Assembly: GCF_013337685.1 (NCBI RefSeq)
Contig: NZ_SUQN01000003.1
Coordinates: 186,001 to 250,000 of the forward strand
Source of the DNA: Citrobacter gillenii
Lineage (GTDB): Bacteria; Pseudomonadota; Gammaproteobacteria; Enterobacterales; Enterobacteriaceae
Length of the DNA stretch: 64,000 nt
Direction: 5' to 3'
Made by a program: the position numbers and the translations under genes. A model generated the notes under the pieces. It was given only the letters and a program-made list of their open reading frames with translations, made no database searches and was not told the origin of the DNA. Below are positions 55,661-64,000 of the stretch, in pieces (positions within the stretch are counted from its first letter, which is position 1; each line of letters opens with the position of its first letter).

Positions 55661-55695
55661 GTAGGCCGGGTCAGGCGAAGCCGCCCCCCGGCACT
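55661..55695. repeat. REP element after deoD
   Basis: A single diverged unit, GTAGGCCGGGTCAGGCGAAGCC...CCCCGGCA, lies between the deo terminator and the deoD stop. Confidence 0.8.
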
Positions 55696-55702
55696 AAAGA
55701 TA

Positions 55703-56422
55703 TTACTCTTTATCGCCCAGCAGCACGGATTCCAGCGCGATTTTGATCATGTCGTTGAAGGTCGTCTGACGTTCAGCAGCAGTGGTCTGCTCGTGAGTAC
55801 GGATATGGTCGGACACGGTGCAAATGGTCAGCGCTTTCGCACCAAACTCAGCCGCAACACCGTAGATACCCGCCGCTTCCATTTCCACGCCCAGCACGCC
55901 GTATTTTTCCATCACGTCGAACATTTCGCCGTCCGGAGAGTAGAACAGGTCAGCGGAGAACAGGTTGCCCACGCGCGCGTCTACGCCCAGCGCTTTGGCC
56001 GCATCAACAGCATTACGCACCATGTCGAAGTCAGCAATAGCGGCAAAGTCATGATCTTTAAAGCGGATACGGTTAACTTTGGAGTCGGTGCAAGCACCCA
56101 TTCCAATCACCACGTCACGCAGTTTGACGTCCATACGCACAGCGCCACAGGAGCCTACGCGGATGATTTTCTTCACGCCGAAATCGGTGATCAGTTCTTT
56201 GGTGTAGATGGAGCAGGATGGGATACCCATACCATGACCCATGACGGAGATCTTACGGCCTTTGTAAGTCCCGGTGAAACCTAACATGCCGCGAACGTTG
56301 TTCACTTCACGGACATCTTCGAGGAAAGTTTCAGCAATGTGCTTCGCACGCAGCGGGTCGCCAGGCATCAATACGACGTCAGCGAAATCACCCATTTCTG
56401 CATTAATATGTGGAGTTGCCAT
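55703..56422 (-). CDS. deoD: Purine nucleoside phosphorylase DeoD
   Basis: A 239-residue hexameric phosphorylase that splits purine (deoxy)nucleosides into base and (deoxy)ribose 1-phosphate. Conserved parts are [17 protein letters not shown] (about 17-33), the GSCGA motif, the substrate-binding [15 protein letters not shown] (about 180-194) and [11 protein letters not shown] with the catalytic aspartate. Last gene of deoCABD, 99 bp after deoB with a REP pair between. Confidence 0.98.
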
Positions 56423-56446
56423 CTTTTATCCTTATTTCGTTGTTAT

Positions 56447-56516
56447 TGCCTGATGGCGGCTACGCCTTATCAGACCTACAAAACCGTAGGCCCGGTAAGC
56501 TTGCGCCACCGGGCAA
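56447..56516. repeat. REP pair (BIME) between deoB and deoD
   Basis: Two inverted units, TGCCTGATGGCGGCTACGCC...CAGACCTAC and GTAGGCCCGGTAAGCTTGCG...CCGGGCAA, lie within the operon. Confidence 0.88.
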
Positions 56517-56521
56517 TTGCA

Positions 56522-57781
<1,260 letters not shown>

Positions 57782-57797
57782 TCAGATCAGTATACAG

Positions 57798-59120
57798 TTA
57801 TTCGGTTATACGACGATAGACTGTCGGTGTAATTTCTGGCGCTTTGTCGTCAAGACTGATTGCCGCTTTGACCGCTTTCGCCGCTTCCTGCCAGCTGGCT
57901 TCATCTTTGGCATGGATCACCGCCAGCGGACGCTGCCCGTCTACGCTGTCGCCCAGACGCGCCATGTCGCTAAAGCCGACGCTGTAATCAATGGTGTCCG
58001 ATGCCTGACGACGACCGCCGCCCATGGAAACTACCGCCATCCCCAGCGCACGGGTATCCATTGCGCTAACAAAACCTTCGGTATCAGCATATACCGCTTT
58101 GCTGAGCATTGCCGTCGGCAGATACTTCGCATAATTTTCCACGAAGTCGGTCGGACCTTTTTGCGCCGCGACCATGCGACCAAAAATTTCCGCCGCTTTA
58201 CCGTTATCCAATACCGCCTGCAGCTTGGCGCGGGCTTCGGCATCGTCTTTCGCCAGTTTGCCGGAGATCAGCATTTCCACACTCAGCGCCATGGTGACGT
58301 CTAACAAACGTGGATTGCGGTATTCACCGGTCAGGAACTGCACGGCTTCGCGGACTTCTACTGCGTTACCGGCGCTGGAAGCCAGCACCTGGTTCATATC
58401 GGTTAACAGTGCGGTGGTACGCACGCCTGCCCCGTTCGCCACGCCGACAATTGCTTCAGCAAGGGCTTCTGAAAGTTCGTAGGTTGGCATAAAGGCGCCG
58501 CTACCAACTTTCACGTCCATGACCAGCGCATCCAGCCCTTCCGCCAGCTTTTTCGCCAGGATCGAACCGGTGATCAGTGGAATGGAATCCACCGTCGCGG
58601 TAATGTCGCGGGTGGCATAAAAACGTTTATCCGCCGGTGCGAGCGAGCTGGTTTGCCCAATAATCGCCACACCCACGTCTTTAATAATTTCACGGAAACG
58701 CGCGTCATCCGGGAAGATGTCAAATCCCGGGATCGCTTCCAGTTTATCCAGCGTACCGCCGGTATGACCCAGACCCCGCCCGGAAATCATCGGAATATAG
58801 CCGCCGCATGCTGCAACCATTGGACCTAACATCAGTGACGTTACGTCACCCACACCGCCGGTAGAGTGCTTATCCACAATCGGGCCGTTCAGCTGCAGAC
58901 TTTTCCAGTCCAGCACGGTTCCTGAATCACGCATTGCCATGGTCAGCGAAACACGCTCAGGCATTGTCATATCGTGGAAGAAAATGGTCATCGCCAGGGC
59001 GGCGATTTGCCCTTCAGAGATGGTGTTGTCGCGAATACCGTTAATAAAGAAACGAATTTCTTCATCACTCAGCGCATGACCATCACGTTTTTTACGAATA
59101 ATTTCTTGTGCGAGAAACAA
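57798..59120 (-). CDS. deoA: Thymidine phosphorylase DeoA
   Basis: A 440-residue phosphorylase that converts thymidine or deoxyuridine to base and deoxyribose 1-phosphate. The family signature with the phosphate site is [19 protein letters not shown] (about 83-101), followed by [33 protein letters not shown] carries the conserved lysine. Separated from deoC by 107 bp that contain a REP pair. Confidence 0.98.
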
Positions 59121-59139
59121 GGGAACCTCCCGATTATGG

Positions 59140-59213
59140 GCCGGGTAAGCAATGCGCCACCCGGCAAGTCGTATTCATGCCGGATGGCGGCTTGCGCCTT
59201 ATCCGGCCTACGA
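59140..59213. repeat. REP pair (BIME) between deoC and deoA
   Basis: GCCGGGTAAGCAATGCGCCACCCGGCA and ATGCCGGATGGCGGCTTGCG...ATCCGGCCTACG lie in the deoC-deoA gap. Confidence 0.9.
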
Positions 59214-59227
59214 TGGGCAATAAAAAC

Positions 59228-60007
59228 TTAGTAGCTGCTTGCGCTCTTGCCGTCGCCGTGACCCAGCGCCTTCAGCAAGCTTGCCAGCAGGCTGGATGCG
59301 CCAAAGCGATAGTGACGGGAATCCGCCCAGTCTGCGCCAAACAGTTCATCAGCAATGGCGAGGAATTGCTGCGCGTCTTCCGCAGTACGCACGCCACCAG
59401 CCGGTTTGAAACCAACGGTTTTCGAAACGCCCATATCGCGGATCACTTCCATCATGATGCGTGCGCTTTCCGGCGTCGCATTAACCGGGACTTTACCGGT
59501 AGAGGTCTTGATGAAATCAGCCCCTGCTTTGATGGAGATTTCAGATGCTTTGCGAATCAACGCTTCTTCTTTCAGTTCACCGGTTTCGATGATCACTTTC
59601 AGCAGCACGTTTGCCGCTGCACACGCCTCTTTACAGGCTTTCACCAGGTCAAAACCGACCTGCTCATTACCGGCGATCAGCGCACGATACGGGAATACCA
59701 CATCAACTTCGTCTGCGCCGTAGGCAATCGCTGCACGGGTTTCTGCCAGCGCAATATCGATGTCATCGTTGCCGTGCGGGAAGTTGGTTACCGTTGCAAT
59801 ACGGATATCCGGCGTGCCCTGCTCGTTCAGCGTTTTACGCGCAATAGGGATGAAACGCGGATAGATACAGATTGCCGCCGTGTTACCCACTGGGGTTTTT
59901 GCCTGATGACACAGCGCGATCACTTTTTCGTTGGTGTCGTCATCATTCAGGGTGGTCAGGTCCATCAGTTTCAGGGCACGCAGGCTGCTTGCTGTTAAAT
60001 CGGTCAT
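59228..60007 (-). CDS. deoC: Deoxyribose-phosphate aldolase DeoC
   Basis: A 259-residue class I aldolase that splits 2-deoxyribose 5-phosphate into acetaldehyde and glyceraldehyde 3-phosphate. The Schiff-base lysine is in [11 protein letters not shown] (about residue 167) and the second lysine in [12 protein letters not shown] (about 201). ATG 60007 with TTGGAGAATGTT upstream matches the E. coli start; the open frame runs 12 codons further. It is the first gene of deoCABD, behind a DeoR/CRP-controlled promoter. Confidence 0.98.
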   Translation of the reverse strand: MTDLTASSLRALKLMDLTTLNDDDTNEKVIALCHQAKTPVGNTAAICIYPRFIPIARKTLNEQGTPDIRIATVTNFPHGNDDIDIALAETRAAIAYGADEVDVVFPYRALIAGNEQVGFDLVKACKEACAAANVLLKVIIETGELKEEALIRKASEISIKAGADFIKTSTGKVPVNATPESARIMMEVIRDMGVSKTVGFKPAGGVRTAEDAQQFLAIADELFGADWADSRHYRFGASSLLASLLKALGHGDGKSASSY

Positions 60008-60053
60008 AACATTCTCCAACGGCATCGCCGTATAAAATTTCACCTTGCGAGTT

Positions 60054-60069
60054 TGTTAGTATTCTAACA
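60054..60069 (-). promoter_or_regulatory. DeoR operator at the deoC-proximal promoter (deoP2)
   Basis: TGTTAGAATACTAACA on the minus strand is a 16-bp DeoR site with a TAGAAT -10 box inside it, 47 bp before deoC. It equals the recalled E. coli sequence at deoP2. Confidence 0.92.
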
Positions 60070-60082
60070 TCCGCTCGCTATT

Positions 60083-60105
60083 ACACTTCGATATACATCA
60101 CAGTT
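60083..60105 (-). promoter_or_regulatory. CRP (and CytR) site at deoP2
   Basis: AACTGTGATGTATATCGAAG on the minus strand matches the CRP-1 site of E. coli deoP2, about 30 bp upstream of the -10 box. The remaining part of the 261-bp deoC-yjjI gap is likely shared by both divergent promoters. Confidence 0.75.
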
Positions 60106-60268
60106 AATGAAAACCACATACAGATTTGCATTACTCTAATGAGATCTACTTCAAATAATTGAGCTTTACTGGCGAGAAGCGATGGCATCAGGCGCATCCG
60201 GATCAAAGGTTAAGGATCGGTTGCTTCCTACAATGTTGCTTAACCTTCGGCACATAAAGGAATCGACG

Positions 60269-61819
60269 ATGCCCACTTCAAGCGAACTCGCGCTGCAACA
60301 GCGCTGCCAACAAATCGTGACCAGTCCGGTGCTCAGCCCTGAGCAGAAACGCCACTTTCTGGCGCTGGAGGCAGAAAACGCACTGCCTTATCCGCAGTTG
60401 CCTGCTGAAGCACGCCAGGCGTTGGATGACGGGGTTATCTGCGATATGTACGAAGGTCATGCCCCGTTCAAACCACGTTATGTTTTGCCCAATTATGCGC
60501 ATTTTCTGGCCAACGGTTCAGCCTGGCTGGAGCTGGAAGGTGCACAGGATCTTGATGACGCCTTATCCTTGCTCACCATTCTGTACCACCATGTTCCATC
60601 AGTGACATCGATGCCGGTGTACCTTGGTCAGCTCGATGCCCTGCTGCAACCGTATGTTAGAATTCTAACACAAGAAGAGATCGATATTCGAATAAAACGT
60701 TTCTGGCGGTATCTCGACAGAACCCTGCCAGACGCCTTTATGCATGCCAATATTGGCCCGGCCGATACGCCGATCACCCGCGCCATTTTACGTGCAGATG
60801 CAGAGCTAAAGCAGGTCTCGCCTAATCTTACCTTTATTTATGATCCACAAATCACACCTGACGACCTGCTGCTGAACGTGGCACAAAATATTTGCGAATG
60901 CAGTAAACCACATATTTCCAACGGTCCTGAAAATGATAAAATTTTCACAAAAGGCCATTATGGCGTCGTCAGTTGTTACAACTCGCTGCCGCTGGCGGGC
61001 GGCGGAAGTACGCTGGTTAGGCTGAATCTGAAAGCCATCGCAGAGCGCAGCACGTCTGTCGATGACTTCTTTACGCACACCCTACCGCACTATTGCCAGC
61101 AGCAAATTGCCATCATTGATTCACGGTGTGAATTCCTCTATGAGAAATCACATTTCTTTGAGAATAGCTTCCTGGTGCAGGAAGGGTTGATTGATCCCGA
61201 ACGTTTTGTGCCGATGTTTGGTATGTACGGCCTGGCGGAGGCGGTAAACCTGCTGTGTGAGAAGGCCGGGCTGCACGCACGCTACGGCAAAGATGAGAGC
61301 GCTAATGAGATGGGCTATCGGATCAGCGCCCAGCTTGCCGACTTTGTGGCCAACACTCCGGTGAAATACGGCTGGCAGCAGCGGGCGATGCTGCATGCGC
61401 AGTCGGGGATCAGTTCAGACATTGGCACCACGCCGGGCGCGCGTCTGCCGTATGGCGACGAGCCGGATCCTATTACTCATCTGCAAACCGTGGCCCCGCA
61501 TCACGCGTATTATCACGCCGGGATCAGCGACATCCTCACGCTGGATGAAACCATCAAGCGTAACCCACAGGCGCTGGTACAGCTTTGCCTGGGCGCGTTT
61601 AAAGCCGGAATGCGTGAATTTACCGCCAACGTCAGCGGTAACGATCTGGTCCGCGTCACCGGTTATATGGTGCGCCTGTCGGATCTGGAAAAATACCGTG
61701 CCGAAGGCTCACGCACCAACACCACCTGGCTGGGCGAAGAGGCCGCTCGCAATACTCGCATTCTGGAACGTCAACCTCGCGTGATGAGTCATGAACAGCA
61801 GATGCGCTTCAGTAAGTAG
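60269..61819 (+). CDS. yjjI: Glycyl-radical enzyme homolog YjjI
   Basis: A 516-residue protein of the DUF3029/YjjI family, related to pyruvate formate-lyase-like glycyl radical enzymes. The C-terminal radical motif [19 protein letters not shown] places the radical glycine at G465. A candidate thiyl cysteine is in [15 protein letters not shown], and [13 protein letters not shown] is conserved. It is clearly shorter than PFL (about 760). Its substrate is unknown. I start at ATG 60269 (AAAGGAATCGACG upstream), as in E. coli. It overlaps its activase yjjW by 29 bp and carries a DeoR operator (60655) in its coding region. Confidence 0.92.
   Translation: MPTSSELALQQRCQQIVTSPVLSPEQKRHFLALEAENALPYPQLPAEARQALDDGVICDMYEGHAPFKPRYVLPNYAHFLANGSAWLELEGAQDLDDALSLLTILYHHVPSVTSMPVYLGQLDALLQPYVRILTQEEIDIRIKRFWRYLDRTLPDAFMHANIGPADTPITRAILRADAELKQVSPNLTFIYDPQITPDDLLLNVAQNICECSKPHISNGPENDKIFTKGHYGVVSCYNSLPLAGGGSTLVRLNLKAIAERSTSVDDFFTHTLPHYCQQQIAIIDSRCEFLYEKSHFFENSFLVQEGLIDPERFVPMFGMYGLAEAVNLLCEKAGLHARYGKDESANEMGYRISAQLADFVANTPVKYGWQQRAMLHAQSGISSDIGTTPGARLPYGDEPDPITHLQTVAPHHAYYHAGISDILTLDETIKRNPQALVQLCLGAFKAGMREFTANVSGNDLVRVTGYMVRLSDLEKYRAEGSRTNTTWLGEEAARNTRILERQPRVMSHEQQMRFSK
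60655..60670 (-). promoter_or_regulatory. DeoR operator of the distal deo promoter, inside yjjI
   Basis: TGTTAGAATTCTAACA is a perfect 16-bp palindrome matching the E. coli deoP1 operator O1. It starts 601 bp from the deoP2 operator; the E. coli spacing is recalled as 599 bp. It lies 386 bp into yjjI, where it must also code for amino acids. Confidence 0.9.
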
Positions 61820-62654
61820 GCTGATCCCTTTCTCCTGCGTCGACGGGCCGGGCAGTCGCCTGGCCCTGTTCCTGCAAGGGTGCAATCTGCGCTGTAAAAA
61901 TTGCCACAATCCGTGGACGATGGGGCGCTGCAACGATTGCGGGGAGTGCGTACTGCATTGTCCACATGACGCCTTAAGTCTGAGTGCGGGAAAAGTGTGG
62001 TGGCAGTCCGATGTTTGCCAGCAGTGCGACACCTGCCTACAAATGTGCCCGCAGCAGGCCACGCCAATGACGCAGACGATGAGCGTCGATGAGGTGCTGC
62101 ATCACATTCGTAAGGCATCGTTGTTTATTGAAGGGATAACCGTGAGCGGCGGTGAGGCGACAACGCAGCTTCCTTTCGTGATTGCGCTGTTCTCAGCGAT
62201 CAAAGCCGATCCGCACCTGCAACACCTGACCTGCATGGTGGACAGCAACGGCATGCTGCGTGAAACCGGCTGGGAGAAGCTGCTGCCGGTTTGCGATGGT
62301 GTCATGCTGGATTTAAAAGCCTGGGACAGCGCATGTCATTTGCAGCTCACCGGGCGCGATAACGCGGCAATCAAGCGCAGTATTCTCTTTCTGGCCGAGC
62401 GGGGAAAACTGGCGGAGCTTCGCCTGCTGGTCATTCCCGGACACGTTGATTACCTGCAGCACGTTGATGCGCTGGCCGCGTTTATTCACCGCCTGGGCAA
62501 CATTCCCGTGCGGCTTAACGCGTTTCATGCGCATGGCGTGTATGGTGAAGCCAAAGCCTGGCCGAGCGCGACGCCAGAGGACGTGGAGCAACTGGCGCAA
62601 GGACTGCGCGAACGCGGTGTGAATAATGTGATTTTCCCGGCGCTGTACCTGTGA
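61791..62654 (+). CDS. yjjW: Radical-SAM glycyl-radical activating enzyme YjjW
   Basis: A 287-residue activase predicted to install the glycyl radical on YjjI. The radical-SAM cluster motif is CNLRCKNC (CX3CX2C, about residues 31-38), preceded by [12 protein letters not shown]. Two ferredoxin-like 4Fe-4S sites follow: [13 protein letters not shown] (about 47-59) and [13 protein letters not shown] (about 76-88). The SAM-binding [10 protein letters not shown] is at about 118. The start overlaps the end of yjjI by 29 bp, which supports co-translation of enzyme and activase. Oxygen sensitivity of the clusters implies an anaerobic role. Confidence 0.94.
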   Translation: MNSRCASVSRLIPFSCVDGPGSRLALFLQGCNLRCKNCHNPWTMGRCNDCGECVLHCPHDALSLSAGKVWWQSDVCQQCDTCLQMCPQQATPMTQTMSVDEVLHHIRKASLFIEGITVSGGEATTQLPFVIALFSAIKADPHLQHLTCMVDSNGMLRETGWEKLLPVCDGVMLDLKAWDSACHLQLTGRDNAAIKRSILFLAERGKLAELRLLVIPGHVDYLQHVDALAAFIHRLGNIPVRLNAFHAHGVYGEAKAWPSATPEDVEQLAQGLRERGVNNVIFPALYL

Positions 62655-62656
62655 AA

Positions 62657-62726
62657 TGCCTGATGCGCTTCGCTTATCAGGCCTACGGAGCTCACACTTT
62701 TGTCGGCCGGATACGCCATCCGGCAC
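62657..62726. repeat. REP pair (BIME) between yjjW and yjjV
   Basis: TGCCTGATGCGCTTCGCTTATCAGGCCTAC and TCGGCCGGATACGCCATCCGGCA lie between the convergent genes. Confidence 0.9.
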
Positions 62727-62733
62727 TCAACAA

Positions 62734-63510
62734 TCACACCGTAAACAATGCCGTCGTATTGCGATACAACGCCTCGGCGATGACCTCTGCGGGCTCCGGG
62801 CGCAGCTCACATAATACTTCAAACACCCTGGTGACCTGCTCCGGGCGATTGGGCTGACCCTGAAAGCCGTTGAGCGGCATATCCGGCGCATCGGTTTCCA
62901 GCAGCAAGGATCCCAGCGGCAGCCGCGCCATCACCTCGCGCGTTTTGCTGGCTCGGGGATAGGTAATGGTTCCGCCCACGCCAATTTTGTATCCCAGCTG
63001 CACAAAGCGTTCCGCCTGCTGCAAGCTTCCGGCAAAGCCATGCACTACGCCGGTACGCGGTAGCGCATGGCGCTTAAGGTGCATCGCCAGTTTGTCATGA
63101 GTACGTCGTGAATGCAGGATCACCGGCAGTTCGTAGCGCTTCGCCAGTTGAAGCTGCGCGTCCAGCATCCTTTCCTGCTTGTCGAACTGCGGATCGTCAC
63201 GATACAAATCCAGTCCTATCTCTCCTACCGCCACCACCTTCTGTACACGCTTTTCCAGCGCCTGTTGCAACTGGTCAAGGGCATCATCGTCATGATGCTC
63301 AATCACAATCGGATGTAAACCCAGAGCTGCAAATAGCGGGGGGTAAGTTTGCGCCAACGCCAGCACGCGGGAAAAGTTCGCCGCCTCGGTCGCCGGCATA
63401 ATAATGCGGCTCACACCGGCTTCAATTGCCCGCTGAATGCTGGCAGGTTCGTCGCCGGTGAACGGCGGAAAATCAAAATGACAATGCGTATCGATAAACC
63501 GATAGCTCAC
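62734..63510 (-). CDS. yjjV: TatD-family metal-dependent hydrolase YjjV
   Basis: A 258-residue TIM-barrel hydrolase of the TatD family of putative 3'-5' deoxyribonucleases. The metal ligands appear as DTHCHFDFPP (N-terminus), EIGLD with the conserved glutamate (about 97-101), ILHSRRTHD (about 131-139), VVHGFAG (about 154-160) and LLETDAPDMP (about 203-212). Its start overlaps the yjjU stop by four bases (ATGA), so the two are coupled. Its physiological substrate is not settled. Confidence 0.94.
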   Translation of the reverse strand: MSYRFIDTHCHFDFPPFTGDEPASIQRAIEAGVSRIIMPATEAANFSRVLALAQTYPPLFAALGLHPIVIEHHDDDALDQLQQALEKRVQKVVAVGEIGLDLYRDDPQFDKQERMLDAQLQLAKRYELPVILHSRRTHDKLAMHLKRHALPRTGVVHGFAGSLQQAERFVQLGYKIGVGGTITYPRASKTREVMARLPLGSLLLETDAPDMPLNGFQGQPNRPEQVTRVFEVLCELRPEPAEVIAEALYRNTTALFTV

Positions 63511-64000
63511 GCCAGATCCTCATGGCTAAACGTCGTGTCGTTGGCCTGAGGTGCATCGGCCACCACGGGTATAAGGGCATCGTTGGCAACCGGTGCCGGA
63601 GGGACCACCACCGGTCCAGGCACCATAATCTTCGGCGTCTGGCGGGGCAACGGTGTGTTTTTCGCCAACAGTTTACCGACGGTCGCCAAAAAGTAACGTC
63701 CGCACAGGCGTCCGGTTTTATAGTCTTCCCGCAGGGCCGGAATTCGGCTTCCCAGCGCCATACTGTGGAGCGGCTTGGGCGGATAGATCTCAAAGATACG
63801 CAGCTTACCCGGCGGTTTTTCAATAAAACTCTGAATGGCGCGGTAGCTGGCCTCATGATGCTGCACCAGATTGACCAGCGGTTGCAGGCTGCTTTCCCCC
63901 AGCCAACGTTCCATGCGTTTGAACCACTGCGGGGTGTAGTACATTTGCGAGGGCACGGTGCGGATCACCACCAGCGTTTTGGCCCCCTGTTTTACCGCCT
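63507..64000 (-). CDS. yjjU: Patatin-like phospholipase YjjU, C-terminal part
   Basis: The last 164 or so codons of a gene that starts beyond the window end. The frame is open to base 64000, reading AVKQGAKTLVVIRTVPSQ at the upstream edge. It matches the C-terminal half of E. coli YjjU (about 357 residues), a patatin-like alpha/beta hydrolase of unknown substrate. The catalytic GXSXG and aspartate lie in the missing part. The C-terminus is proline- and alanine-rich (VVPPAPVANDALIPVV). It overlaps yjjV by four bases. Confidence 0.9.
   Translation of the reverse strand, partial: AVKQGAKTLVVIRTVPSQMYYTPQWFKRMERWLGESSLQPLVNLVQHHEASYRAIQSFIEKPPGKLRIFEIYPPKPLHSMALGSRIPALREDYKTGRLCGRYFLATVGKLLAKNTPLPRQTPKIMVPGPVVVPPAPVANDALIPVVADAPQANDTTFSHEDLA

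Overview
The window is a stretch of enterobacterial chromosome. Most of its proteins match Escherichia coli K-12 proteins in length and in recalled sequence, and the gene order is that of E. coli around 0/100 minutes, read in the inverted direction (cai - car - dapB - ispH/ileS - nhaA - dnaKJ - talB - thr - arcA - cre - rob - trpR - slt - nadR/radA/serB - deo - yjjIWVU). Differences from K-12 are the lack of IS elements and hokC at nhaA-dnaJ, the lack of yaaX, yaaW and yjjJ, an AlaX-like gene plus a LysR gene between dapB and rihC, and an MFS transporter between mog and satP. Together with dense REP/BIME repeats these suggest a non-E. coli member of the Escherichia/Citrobacter/Salmonella group, most likely Citrobacter. 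That genus call is an inference made without a database search.

Layout. 1-4104: the 3' end of the carnitine operon (caiB partial, caiC, caiD, caiE) and its activator caiF. 4378-10047: carAB (carbamoyl phosphate) and dapB (lysine/diaminopimelate). 10317-12865: accessory AlaX-like and LysR genes, then rihC. 12931-18739: ribF-ileS-lspA-fkpB-ispH, a compact housekeeping cluster on the minus strand. 19068-21495: rpsT, nhaR, nhaA. 21705-24841: dnaK-dnaJ with a heat-shock promoter. 25226-28423: yaaI, satP, an MFS transporter and mog. 28534-32043: talB, yaaJ, yaaA. 32146-37051: the thrLABC operon with promoter, leader peptide and attenuator. 37186-39224: yjtD, the tiny gene yjjY and arcA. 39285-43288: creABCD. 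43500-45957: rob, gpmB, yjjX, trpR. 46046-55617: slt, ettA, nadR, radA, serB, ytjB, lplA. 55703-60007: deoCABD. 60269-64000: the glycyl-radical pair yjjI-yjjW, then yjjV and yjjU (partial).

Well-preserved regulatory sites include ARG boxes before carA, a sigma-32 promoter before dnaK, the thr attenuator, an FNR-like box before arcA, a Cre tag before creD, the trp operator at trpR, and two DeoR operators 601 bp apart at deo, one of them inside yjjI. The least explained elements are a strongly folded, roughly 130-nt leader upstream of ettA, a 16-bp perfect palindrome just upstream of rob, and the two accessory insertions.

I found no CRISPR array, prophage, insertion sequence, toxin-antitoxin locus, tRNA or rRNA. 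I see no clear candidate for a wholly new biological system; this is conserved core genome with small lineage-specific changes.
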